DNA of 34,890 nucleotides from Phycisphaerales bacterium UBA7800 (lineage in GTDB: Bacteria > Planctomycetota > Phycisphaerae > Phycisphaerales > Phycisphaeraceae), in the NCBI GenBank assembly GCA_002480565.1, contig DLCK01000005.1:38590-73479 (forward strand), given 5' to 3'. The position numbers and the translations under genes are program-made. The notes under the pieces are model-generated. The model searched no databases, was not told the origin of the DNA, and saw only the letters and a list, made by a program, of their open reading frames with translations. Shown in pieces: positions 14,874 through 23,246 of this stretch (position 1 is its first letter; each line of letters begins with the position of its first letter).

Positions 14874-15212
14874 TTATTGCAAACTGGCTAATGCGCCTCG
14901 GACATTCTCATGTGCGGGCAATTGTTTGTTGAGTCGTGTCATGTGCAAAACAGTCTTGATGTCATCTGGCAACGAGACCAATCGCACCTGCCCCAGGCGT
15001 TCTGCTGAAAGTTCAGTGAGCCAAAGCAGACTTTCAAGTCCCTGTGAATCCACCGATTCAAGTTCACTGCAATCGACGATAAAATCGGCGACGCGTTGTT
15101 CATCCAGACGAGCCAGGACACTGCGGCGGAAATTATCCACATGCTCAGCGGTGAACTCACCTTTGAGCATCATCAAACAAGCCTGTTCAATTTCATCAAA
15201 AAAGCACTTCAT
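14874..15212 (-). CDS. Stand-alone STAS-domain protein (anti-sigma antagonist type)
   Basis: This 112-residue protein has one STAS domain as in SpoIIAA/RsbV. Core strands are visible: GEFTAEHVDNFRRSV, then VADFIVDCSELESVDSQGLESLLWL, then QVRLVSLPDDIKTVLHMTRL. The phospho-acceptor position is Ser56 in SVDSQGLESL, in the usual D-S-x-G-L context. Such proteins bind sigma-factor antagonists or HPK/HATPase kinases and switch by Ser phosphorylation. No matching anti-sigma kinase is adjacent, but the gene lies 11 bp after the HD-GYP gene and 31 bp before gspE, so it is almost certainly co-transcribed. A regulatory or scaffold role in pilus control is inferred. Confidence 0.85.
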   Translation of the reverse strand: MKCFFDEIEQACLMMLKGEFTAEHVDNFRRSVLARLDEQRVADFIVDCSELESVDSQGLESLLWLTELSAERLGQVRLVSLPDDIKTVLHMTRLNKQLPAHENVRGALASLQ

Positions 15213-15223
15213 GAATCTGTCCT

Positions 15224-16882
15224 TTACTCGTCAATCTCGCTAGTTGTATCATCCTCAAATGCTGCCTGATGTTTCTTTACCATTTCAAAGAATGGTGCAA
15301 AATCAAGCTTGAGGAATACTTCGGCCAGATCGGGATCAAACTGACTGCCTGCACAGCGTTCGATCTCAGCCATGACATCTTCATGTTTCAGTGCACGTCG
15401 GTAAGTCCGGTTGGTACTCATGGCATCAAATGCATCGGCCAAGCCAATCACACGACCGAACAGTGGAATATCACGCTCGACTAGACGATGGGGATAACCA
15501 TTACCATCCCAACGTTCATGGTGATAAAGCACGCCAGGAATCAGATCATGCATCTGTCGGATATCCTGAAGAATCTTGGCGCCGATTTCCGGATGCTGCT
15601 TGATGAGTTCAAATTCTTCGAAGGTCAATCGTCCCGGTTTACAGAGAACCGACTCAGGCACGCCGATCTTGCCAACGTCATGCACCAGTCCAGCCACATA
15701 AATCCGTTCACAGGTAAAGTCATCCAAACCTGCCGCCTTGGCCAGATTGCGGGACATCAATGCCACACGTTCGGAATGACCATGGGTATAACTGTCCTTG
15801 GCATCGATGCTGCTCGTGAGTGCATGAAGTGTTCCAAGGAACATACTCTGCATGTCTTCGTAGAGCATCGCGTTCTGCAGGAAGATCGACATGGTGCTGG
15901 CCAGCGAACTGCACAGCTTTGAGTCGATACTGCTGATGTGCGAATCATCGAGTTTGTCGGCCCCGTAGATCAATCCAAAAGGAACACCTTCACGAACCAA
16001 CGGCACAACCAGTAAGTGGTGCGCCAAATCCGTGAGGCCTGGAATATTCAGACTGCTTAATTCGTCAAGCACAACCGGTTCTGAAGTCTGACCGACTTCT
16101 TCAATCAATTGCAGGCCGATCTGCTTTAACTGACGTTGAGCGGTGGGCATTTCACCTGCTGTGAATACCTGGCCGGAAAGGACACAGAGATTTTCGTGTT
16201 GATCAGCAATCTGAAGCACCATCCAGCGGAGTCCGACAACCTGCTGCAATTCCGTACAGGCATTACCCAGGAAGCTGTCAGGTGTCTGGTTGACCATCAT
16301 GTTTGAACTAAGCTTGTACATCAGGCTCAGTTCTTCGTAGCTCTCTGCAAGGTGCTGACTCATGGCCTGCAGTTCCTGCACGCGACGATCCAGTTCCACT
16401 GAGTCCTGCTTCATCCATCCCAGGCTCAACGCAAGACGTTCGATTTCCATGGGAGCCATCAGACTGGTGCGGTCGATTTGTTGTAAGGCGTAGGTCAAAT
16501 CCATCTTCTGCTGATCGCAGAGCAGATGCATGTGTTCAGAATCCAACAGGTCCTGCCCACAGAGAATTGCTACAGGTATTTGCGTTTGTTCAGCAGACTG
16601 TGAACGACGACGGCGTTGTGATGGAAGCGGTACGAAGTAAACCCCTGGCCAAACCTTGACCGGTTGGCCGGCACGTTCGGAAAGCTGCTCCCATAGTCTG
16701 GCGACCGTTGCACGAAATGCCGGTGCCCCGAGAATCAGTTGCTCAATGGGTCGCACATCATACACGGGGATACACCTGCCATCGGAATGAACCATGGCAG
16801 TTGAAATCTGCAGCGCACTTAGACGTGCGATGAGCCGATCCGAAAGGACCGTAGCCGTGATGGGACGTGCAATGCGAGTCAC
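15224..16882 (-). CDS. GAF-HD-GYP protein, predicted cyclic-di-GMP phosphodiesterase
   Basis: The protein has 552 residues. An N-terminal region (1-160) of unclear fold is followed by a predicted coiled coil (about 160-190), a GAF-like sensor domain (about 190-340) and a C-terminal HD-GYP domain (about 350-530). Catalytic residues are present: H369 in HGHSERV, H401-D402 in LVHDVGKIG, H430 in KQHPEIG, H454-H455 and the E-x-DGNGYP motif to 464, and D483 in LADAFDAM. HD-GYP enzymes hydrolyse cyclic di-GMP to pGpG/GMP. The start is GTG, overlapping the TGA of the receiver gene by 4 nt (GTGA), with AGGAG about 13 nt upstream, so translation is probably coupled. The adjacent single-domain receiver is a likely phospho-input partner. 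Confidence 0.93.
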   Translation of the reverse strand: MTRIARPITATVLSDRLIARLSALQISTAMVHSDGRCIPVYDVRPIEQLILGAPAFRATVARLWEQLSERAGQPVKVWPGVYFVPLPSQRRRRSQSAEQTQIPVAILCGQDLLDSEHMHLLCDQQKMDLTYALQQIDRTSLMAPMEIERLALSLGWMKQDSVELDRRVQELQAMSQHLAESYEELSLMYKLSSNMMVNQTPDSFLGNACTELQQVVGLRWMVLQIADQHENLCVLSGQVFTAGEMPTAQRQLKQIGLQLIEEVGQTSEPVVLDELSSLNIPGLTDLAHHLLVVPLVREGVPFGLIYGADKLDDSHISSIDSKLCSSLASTMSIFLQNAMLYEDMQSMFLGTLHALTSSIDAKDSYTHGHSERVALMSRNLAKAAGLDDFTCERIYVAGLVHDVGKIGVPESVLCKPGRLTFEEFELIKQHPEIGAKILQDIRQMHDLIPGVLYHHERWDGNGYPHRLVERDIPLFGRVIGLADAFDAMSTNRTYRRALKHEDVMAEIERCAGSQFDPDLAEVFLKLDFAPFFEMVKKHQAAFEDDTTSEIDE

Positions 16883-17280
16883 GACGTAATAGATACTCCT
16901 GAATTCTTACTGAGTAATTTTTCCACGCGGCTTAATACTTCACGCGGGCTAAACGGCTTGCTTAGCACATCGACAATATTCGTCTGACGTAACTGGTCAT
17001 CATCCAAACCAAAACCACGTGCGGTGAGCATCAAGGCTGGTGTATTGGCAGTTGTTTCGTGTTGACGCATTTGAATGCACAGTTCCAGTCCGGTCATGAT
17101 GGGCATTTGAAAGTCCGTAATCACCACATCAGGCAACTCTTCAAGTGCCATTTCCAATGCTTCCTCGCCATCTTCAGCGGTGATGACGTCATAGCCGGCA
17201 CGCGTGAGCTTCAAACTCACCACGTGAAGGATATGGGTCTCATCATCAACCACTAAAATTAGCGGGTTTTCTCGATCCAT
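16879..17280 (-). CDS. CheY-like single-domain response regulator
   Basis: This 133-residue receiver domain has no output domain. All key residues are present: acidic pair D12-D13 (LVVDDE), phospho-acceptor D56 (VVITDFQMP), T86 (LMLTARG) and K108 (LSKPFSPRE). It sits 52 bp after the histidine kinase and overlaps the HD-GYP start by 4 nt. The simplest model is phosphotransfer from the kinase to this receiver, which then acts on the HD-GYP protein or another cluster member by protein contact. It cannot bind DNA itself. Confidence 0.94.
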   Translation of the reverse strand: MDRENPLILVVDDETHILHVVSLKLTRAGYDVITAEDGEEALEMALEELPDVVITDFQMPIMTGLELCIQMRQHETTANTPALMLTARGFGLDDDQLRQTNIVDVLSKPFSPREVLSRVEKLLSKNSGVSITS

Positions 17281-17332
17281 GATCTTCCTCGCCTCATCTA
17301 TCGGACGTCACCACGACAATGCGCACGTCCTG

Positions 17333-18808
17333 CTACAGTATGTTGTCGGCCATGGGAAGGGTGTACATGAACACACTTCCAACATTGACTTCACTTTGGA
17401 CGCTGATTTGTCCGTTGTGTACGGTTTCTATGATGTGTTTAACCAGATTCAGCCCCAGCCCGGTCCCCTTGGCAATCTTTTTGTGACCGATAACCCGGTA
17501 GAATTTATTAAACACATGAGCAATGGCATCCTCGGGAATACCGATGCCTGAATCTTTGACGTAAAAGCTGATCGCACGCTTGGACTCATCCACTTTCGCC
17601 CCGACTTCGACCACACCGCCGTTAAGCGTGTACTTGATGGCATTACCCACCAGGTTCAAGGTCGCCTGCCAGAGCATGTCACGGTCTGCAAAGACCTGAT
17701 AGACCGGGTTGATGTTTTCCACGATGAGCTTGATGTCTTTGGCACGAGCCTGAGGCTGCATCACATCCATGACTTCCTGAATCAACGGCGCAACTGCGAC
17801 ATATTCACGTTGCACTTTAACCACACCTGACTCGATGCGGCTGATATTCAAGATGTTGTCAATGAGCCGTTGCAGACGATTGGTTTCACCTTGGATGATG
17901 TTGTAAAACTCGGCGCGTGTTTCCTCGTCACCTGCTTCATCATCAATGAGCATTTCCATGTAAGCCTTGATGCTCGACAAGGGCGTCTTGAGTTCATGTG
18001 AAACGTTGGACACAAAATCGCTCTTCATTTCCGCGATCTGCTTTTCCTTGGTCACATCACGCAAAACCGTCACAACACCCTCATTACACTGGCTATGGTC
18101 ATCGCTCTCATGATGCTTGTTCATACTCGTAAGTGTCACGTCATAAATTGACCGACAACCGGCATTGTCAAAGTAATACTCCGAATGTCGCGGATGCTTG
18201 CGCAACGTTGATTCACGCGTATCCTTGATCATGTCCACAAGATGCTTCTCACGGACGACACGGTCAATGGGACGATTCAACGCCTCATCAAGTTCAAAGC
18301 CCAAGACGCGGGCGGCTGTGGCATTGGCTAATGCAACCTCGTTAAACGAGTCGGTCACCACCACGGCATCTTCAATTGAATCGAGAATCGCCAAGGCATG
18401 CTGACGTTCGGCTTCAGCCATCCGCAGATGCAGTTCCAATTCACGACGTTTGGCGGTGAGTACTTCAATGCGATCGTGATACTTCATCCCCAAGCGATTC
18501 ACGGCCTGAACCACTTCATCAAGTCCCATTGCAAGACCGGGTAACGCAGGCACGGCATCCGACGATGCCATCGAATCAATATGAGCTGTCAGACGTTTGA
18601 CTTCACTTAGATAACGACTCATCCAAATGGCGTGAGACAAACCAATCACCACACCCACCGATGCGGCTACGGCAAATAACTCGGCACTGCTGCCACGTGC
18701 CATGATCAGACCTGAACCCTGGGCGTACAACAGAAAAACGCCCACGAAGGTGCCACTGATCAGCATCACACCTAAGCTGGCCCATTTTCCTGTCAGTAAA
18801 CGCTCCAT
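17333..18808 (-). CDS. Membrane PAS-containing sensor histidine kinase (PhoR-like)
   Basis: This 491-residue kinase has two N-terminal membrane segments (about 9-29 and 42-63), with a short periplasmic loop. A linker follows, then a PAS domain (about 137-250; ILDSIEDAVVVTDSFNEVALANATAARVLGF region). The HisKA dimer helix bears phospho-acceptor His271 in VSNVSHELKTPL. The catalytic ATPase domain has N-box NLVGNAIKY (385-393), G1 DSGIGIP (419-425) and G2 GTGLGLNLV (448-456). The architecture matches PhoR/WalK-type kinases. It follows the TPR lipoprotein gene by 38 bp and precedes the receiver by 52 bp. The ligand is unknown; with so small a periplasmic loop it may sense membrane or intracellular state via PAS. 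Confidence 0.94.
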   Translation of the reverse strand: MERLLTGKWASLGVMLISGTFVGVFLLYAQGSGLIMARGSSAELFAVAASVGVVIGLSHAIWMSRYLSEVKRLTAHIDSMASSDAVPALPGLAMGLDEVVQAVNRLGMKYHDRIEVLTAKRRELELHLRMAEAERQHALAILDSIEDAVVVTDSFNEVALANATAARVLGFELDEALNRPIDRVVREKHLVDMIKDTRESTLRKHPRHSEYYFDNAGCRSIYDVTLTSMNKHHESDDHSQCNEGVVTVLRDVTKEKQIAEMKSDFVSNVSHELKTPLSSIKAYMEMLIDDEAGDEETRAEFYNIIQGETNRLQRLIDNILNISRIESGVVKVQREYVAVAPLIQEVMDVMQPQARAKDIKLIVENINPVYQVFADRDMLWQATLNLVGNAIKYTLNGGVVEVGAKVDESKRAISFYVKDSGIGIPEDAIAHVFNKFYRVIGHKKIAKGTGLGLNLVKHIIETVHNGQISVQSEVNVGSVFMYTLPMADNIL

Positions 18809-18846
18809 GTCCTTGTCCTGTTCTCAAAAAGTTAATCGTGGCTGTC

Positions 18847-20208
18847 TTACTGAGTCACTGATGCCAGTCGTTCAAGTAGCTGACGGGCACGTAAATCTTC
18901 GGGTTGTCGACGTATTGCTTCGGCGTAGGCCTGGGCTGCCGCCTCAAGCTTGCCGCTTTGTTGCAAACTCAGACCAAGCAGAATCGCCGGCTCACTGGAC
19001 TGAGGCATCAGCGACATCGCCTTGTTGAACATGCTTGCTGCTCGTTCGTGATTGTTACGCTGGTGATAACACAAACCTGCAAGCAGAAAACCTTCATGAC
19101 GATCCGATACCAAACTCTGTAAACGACTGGCGACACGCATCGCAGCAGAGAAGTCACCCTGCTGCATCGCCACATCCCCAAGACCAACCCAGGCATCAAT
19201 ATCATGGGCATTGGCAAGACGCATCGCATCAAAAATCTTGCGTGCCTCTTCAAACTGACCATTGCTCATGTAACAACGTGCCAGTGTCTGTTTAAGGTCA
19301 CTTCGACTGGCAAATGTCTCGTTGATCAATAGCTGTTCAAATACGCCAATGGCCTGAATGTTGCGGCCTGAAAGAACCAAGGTGTGACCGAGTTGTTCAA
19401 GTGTCGTAAAGGATTCAGGGTCAAGCAAGACGGCCTGACTGTAGTATTCCGAAGCCTTGTCATACTGCCCAAGCAGGCGATAGACATCTCCAACCGCCAC
19501 ACGTATCCCGGCGTTTTGGTCAAAGTAATCCACACGTCCAAGCAGGCGATCCAAAGCGACCTGTGACTGCTGCATCGCCAAATCCATCTCCGCAGCAGCA
19601 AGCAGGTAAGCGACATTATCCGCTTCAAGTTCACTGGCTTTGAGATAGTAGTCACGAGCGGCTTCATATTTGCGCCAGCGCTGTTGAACCACGCCCTGGT
19701 AATAGGCAATCTGACTGAGCTTGCCATCAAGTTCGCCCGCTAATTCCAACTGACGAAAGCTGCGTTCAAGCAAGCCTTTTTCCAGACTGATACGAGCTGC
19801 AAGTAAATGCAGATTTGCATTGGTCGGATCGTAGTTGATTGCATCATCAAGCGTTTTACTTGCCTGGATCAAATCACCGGCATCAAACTGTCGCTGGGCG
19901 GCCTGAAGCAGTAATCCGCCACGGGCATCCTTCCAACGTTGTTCGGCTTTCTGGACATTCTGCTGATGATTGGTCTGCCCACTGCTACAACCGGTAAAGC
20001 ACACCGTCATACTCACCAGCAAAGCAACCAGAAAACATTGAGGAAGGGTTCGCAGCATATCCTGTATGCTCAGTTGAGCGTTGAATCCCATGCGATCCGA
20101 CACATCGCCCCACCAATCTCGTACTTGGCCGATGCGATCTGTAAGATTCAACGGCACAATCGGTGCTGCCGGTTGCTTGTGTGTCAATTCGTAACGGGCT
20201 GTATTCAT
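18847..20208 (-). CDS. TPR-repeat protein, probable lipoprotein of the pilus/secretion cluster
   Basis: The protein has 453 residues from the ATG at 20206-20208. A hydrophobic stretch CFLVALLVSMTVCFTGC ends in a lipobox-like FTGC at Cys74, followed by SSGQTN. A lipoprotein start at M51 (20058) would give a 23-residue signal peptide, but neither start has a clear ribosome site. From about residue 95 to the end there are about ten TPR-like helical repeats, for example ASKTLDDAINYDPTNANLHLLAA and KASEYYSQAVLLDPESFTTLEQLG. In type IV pilus systems, TPR lipoproteins (PilF/PilW, Tgl) act as pilotins that place the secretin in the outer membrane. Position right after the secretin gene (63-bp gap) fits that role, but this is inference. 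Confidence 0.82.
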   Translation of the reverse strand: MNTARYELTHKQPAAPIVPLNLTDRIGQVRDWWGDVSDRMGFNAQLSIQDMLRTLPQCFLVALLVSMTVCFTGCSSGQTNHQQNVQKAEQRWKDARGGLLLQAAQRQFDAGDLIQASKTLDDAINYDPTNANLHLLAARISLEKGLLERSFRQLELAGELDGKLSQIAYYQGVVQQRWRKYEAARDYYLKASELEADNVAYLLAAAEMDLAMQQSQVALDRLLGRVDYFDQNAGIRVAVGDVYRLLGQYDKASEYYSQAVLLDPESFTTLEQLGHTLVLSGRNIQAIGVFEQLLINETFASRSDLKQTLARCYMSNGQFEEARKIFDAMRLANAHDIDAWVGLGDVAMQQGDFSAAMRVASRLQSLVSDRHEGFLLAGLCYHQRNNHERAASMFNKAMSLMPQSSEPAILLGLSLQQSGKLEAAAQAYAEAIRRQPEDLRARQLLERLASVTQ

Positions 20209-20271
20209 CCGAAGGCTCTCTTTTCTTTTTCCAATGCTTTCGATGAGTCAAGTCAACGTGGATCGCGTGCG

Positions 20272-22101
20272 TCAGTGCGATCCATCAACGGGAACAGCTG
20301 CTGTCTGATTTCTCGCCTTGATCGGCTTGGCTTCTTCTTCCTCTTGAGGAGTCACATCCATGACTTTTTCGACAGGTGTCAATTCCTTATTGATCAATTC
20401 TTTGGAATAGTCATCCAGGAAGAAGCGTTGCTGTGGTTTATCAAGCTTGTTGAGGATGCTGGCTTTCAATGCACGAGCCTGATTGAAATTGGGGTCTAAC
20501 CGCAAAGCCATTTCAATACACATCAAAGCCTGACGGTCATTACCATTTTGGTGATGCTGCAGGGCGTTGCGCATGTGATCGGCAACCATCTTGGAGCGTG
20601 AGAACGGCAACAAGCCCTGACGTGATCCAAACTGAGCAGTGCGGATGTTGTCCTTCATCTGTTCACCTTCGGCGTACAGTGAATCATCACGCACGATCGT
20701 CGGCGTAATCAGGAAAATAGTTTCCGTTCGCGTGACCGTATCGGCCTGATCGCGAAATGCCGCACCAAGAACCGGGATATCCCCAAGCACGGGTGTCTGC
20801 TGACGACTCACCACATTTTCCTCACGGATCAATCCGCCAAGGACAACCGTGTTGCCATTGCGGACGATCACGTTGGTGATCATGCTCTGTTCGTCTTTAT
20901 CAATACCTTGTGTTTCACCCAGATCCACACGTTTACCGCTGGAGATTTCAGGCTTGAGTTCCATGCGGATGAAGTTGTCAGAACTGATAAACGGGCGGAT
21001 ACGCAGCTTGGTACCTGAGTCCACCGTTTCGACACTCGTGGAAGTTGTGGTGTCCACGGTCTTGGTGATGAGTACGGCTTGAGCGAGTGTATCACGGACT
21101 TCAGCACGCTGACGGTTGAGAACCAACAGTTTTGGATTGGCTACAACGGTGGTATCCACGACACTATCCAACGCATGGATAAAGGCGGCGATGCCGTCGC
21201 GGATAATGCCGACCTGTGTACCGCCAGTGGTGGCAATATTCCCGGAGTTACCAAAGCTGGTCTGAACTGCCGTCGCTGAACCGGTGATATTCTGAGACAC
21301 CAGATCATTAATCACACTGATGGGAGTTGTCGCCTCAGCTAAAGTCATATCCGCAACAGCGGTGATGTCCACACCAAACTGATTGTTCTCAGTGAGATTG
21401 GCTCGAAGAATGGTTGACTCGATGAGTACCTGCTCAGGACGTTTATCCAATTCAGTGAGAATCGCAATGGCTTCTTCGACATTGGGCTTGGCGTCACGAA
21501 TCACAAGTGTTTCATAGTGTGCAAAACCGTTGGCACCCCCATCGGACTCCTGTGCTTCAAAACCTGTGTCGGCCAACTTGTTGTAGCTGATTGAACCGGC
21601 AGCAGAGAGGACGGGCTTGATAATTTCCTGTGCGTTTTCAGCAGCGATATAGTTCAAACGAATCACACGCGTCACAGGTTTGAGGTTGGCTTCATTGGTT
21701 GCCTTGAGTTCATCCATGGTAAAGATATGGATAAAATTGCCGCTTTCACGATAGTCGAGCTTGTAAGGTTTAAGCAGCCCATCAAGCACTTCGTACAAAT
21801 CAGCACCATAGACTCGACCTGAAATCGTTCCCGACACATCCGGGCTTGCGATGATGTTCCGCTGCGACTGGAGACTTAGCAGGTTAAGCACCTGGCGAAT
21901 GTCCTGGTCACGCAAATCAAGGTCGATTAAACCAGCCTGATCCACTGAGACGGTGTCGACCGATGCGGGTTGCGCTTCAGTCTGAGGTGACATCTCAAAG
22001 AGATTCTTGGCCGTGTTCTGCGCCAATGAAGTCTGCATCCCTGCAAGGCCAAGCCATGCTGAGAGTAAGACAACGGTGCTGTAAGTTCGATTTAAAGACA
22101 T
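20272..22101 (-). CDS. Outer-membrane secretin (PilQ/GspD family) with C-terminal TPR-like tail
   Basis: This 609-residue protein forms the gated outer-membrane ring for pilus or substrate exit. A signal peptide ends near LAQ (26-28). An N0/STN-like domain lies at about 58-128 (DLDLRDQDIRQVLNLLSLQS), an N1 domain at about 144-222, and the secretin barrel at about 225-470. The latter has NVIVRNGNTVVLGGLIRE and the family signature TPVLGDIPVLGAAF (436-449), then TETIFLITPTIV. After the barrel, residues 508-552 look like a TPR pair (HMRNALQHHQNGNDRQALMC). An acidic/basic tail follows, in place of the usual S domain. The start at 22101 was chosen because GGGAG lies 8 nt upstream; the ATG at 22107 is too close. 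No AMIN domains are seen, so it is closer to GspD-like short secretins. Confidence 0.94.
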   Translation of the reverse strand: MSLNRTYSTVVLLSAWLGLAGMQTSLAQNTAKNLFEMSPQTEAQPASVDTVSVDQAGLIDLDLRDQDIRQVLNLLSLQSQRNIIASPDVSGTISGRVYGADLYEVLDGLLKPYKLDYRESGNFIHIFTMDELKATNEANLKPVTRVIRLNYIAAENAQEIIKPVLSAAGSISYNKLADTGFEAQESDGGANGFAHYETLVIRDAKPNVEEAIAILTELDKRPEQVLIESTILRANLTENNQFGVDITAVADMTLAEATTPISVINDLVSQNITGSATAVQTSFGNSGNIATTGGTQVGIIRDGIAAFIHALDSVVDTTVVANPKLLVLNRQRAEVRDTLAQAVLITKTVDTTTSTSVETVDSGTKLRIRPFISSDNFIRMELKPEISSGKRVDLGETQGIDKDEQSMITNVIVRNGNTVVLGGLIREENVVSRQQTPVLGDIPVLGAAFRDQADTVTRTETIFLITPTIVRDDSLYAEGEQMKDNIRTAQFGSRQGLLPFSRSKMVADHMRNALQHHQNGNDRQALMCIEMALRLDPNFNQARALKASILNKLDKPQQRFFLDDYSKELINKELTPVEKVMDVTPQEEEEAKPIKARNQTAAVPVDGSH

Positions 22102-22143
22102 CTTCATATCTCCCTGAAGTCCGTTTGAGACTTCGCGTTTCTC

Positions 22144-22701
22144 TTAGTCCATTCGTAAACGAACCATTCGGCCCTGGAATTCCATAATGACCTGACGGTT
22201 TGCGACTTCTTTGAGCACCAGTCCTTCAAAGGATTGGCCAATTTCTACGATGCGCCCATTGATCACTGCACAGGGACGGGCACCCATCACTGTGGATTGC
22301 AGACGAATCCGACCGACCATGGCCTGGAGTTGTGAATCCACTTCATCAACCTCCTTGCCCTCGCGCGTTGTATCCTTGGCTGGCTTTTTCTCTTCAGGTT
22401 CATCCACTGGATAATCCGTCAGATCTATTGCAAACAAGTCACGCTGACTCACCGTTGGCAAGGTCACTTCCACGATAGGCTTATCAGCACTGAACACCTT
22501 GCGACGTAATACATCGGTAGAAGGTGTTGCTGATGCAGAGGCAGTCGTTGCAGCAGGTTTGGCCACCGCGGTGCGCGGAACCTGTTTGAGGATCAATCGC
22601 CCCCAAAGCAGTAACATCACGCAACCCAGACCGATGATCAGGCCCAGTTTCTTTTTGTCCTGCAAAAGCAGGGCTTTTTGTTGTCTTAACCACGGACTCA
22701 T
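22144..22701 (-). CDS. PilP/GspC-like periplasmic alignment-complex protein
   Basis: This 185-residue protein has one N-terminal membrane helix (about 19-38, LGLIIGLGCVMLLLWG). A low-complexity Ala/Pro/Thr linker follows, then a small C-terminal beta domain (about 125-184) containing RIRLQSTVMGARPCAVINGR and IVEIGQSFEGLVLKEV. This is the PilP / GspC-HR fold that contacts the secretin N0 domain and links inner-membrane PilMNO to the outer membrane. PilP is normally a lipoprotein; here there is no lipobox but a membrane anchor as in GspC, so it may be a hybrid. Its ATG overlaps the pilO stop by 4 nt (ATGA), indicating coupled translation. Confidence 0.8.
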   Translation of the reverse strand: MSPWLRQQKALLLQDKKKLGLIIGLGCVMLLLWGRLILKQVPRTAVAKPAATTASASATPSTDVLRRKVFSADKPIVEVTLPTVSQRDLFAIDLTDYPVDEPEEKKPAKDTTREGKEVDEVDSQLQAMVGRIRLQSTVMGARPCAVINGRIVEIGQSFEGLVLKEVANRQVIMEFQGRMVRLRMD

Positions 22702-23246
22702 GATGCGCTGTCTCCTTCAGGTGCAAAAAACACCATCAAGCGAAGATTCACAGAAATAAGCTTCTGGGCATCTCGCGGACTGCGTTGCATACTCAGGCGA
22801 CTGATATAAATCGGGTACTTCAAATTTTCCATGTATCGTAAAAACACATCTGTCTGGTCATACTGCCCCATAAAACTCAGAGTCAGTGGGATCGCTGTGT
22901 ACTCGGAAGTAAACGTTGGACTTTGCGTATGCGTGGTCTGGTTCTCAATCCCCAGGCGACGCAATTCACTACTGAGCTTGCGTAGCAAAATGGATAGATC
23001 GCCCCGATCGACCAATTGCGTGTCGAGCAATTGAATGTCCGCCTGCATGTCATGTACTTTTGTGTTGATCTGCGTGAGGATTGAAGCTTTGGACACCTCA
23101 GCATCAAGCTGTGCTGAGACAGTGGCCAACTCTTGCCTGGCAGCAGACATCCGTTTGTGATGCGGCAACCACGCCACGAGTACGAACAGCAGCAGAATGA
23201 CCAAGCCGCCGACCATGGTCATCATGATGTCTTTTTTAATCGACAT
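22698..23246 (-). CDS. pilO: Type IV pilus inner-membrane protein PilO-like
   Basis: The protein has 182 residues. The start ATG at 23244-23246 follows a near-perfect AAGGAGGT by 6 nt; upstream codons in this frame belong to pilN in another frame. A single membrane helix at about 11-28 (MVGGLVILLLFVLVAWLP) is followed by a coiled coil (about 33-85) and a ferredoxin-like periplasmic domain (about 100-175, with PLTLSFMGQYDQTDVFLRYMENL). That is the PilO arrangement. PilO pairs with PilN to form the periplasmic alignment complex. It overlaps pilN by 11 bp and pilP by 4 bp. Confidence 0.88.
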   Translation of the reverse strand: MSIKKDIMMTMVGGLVILLLFVLVAWLPHHKRMSAARQELATVSAQLDAEVSKASILTQINTKVHDMQADIQLLDTQLVDRGDLSILLRKLSSELRRLGIENQTTHTQSPTFTSEYTAIPLTLSFMGQYDQTDVFLRYMENLKYPIYISRLSMQRSPRDAQKLISVNLRLMVFFAPEGDSAS

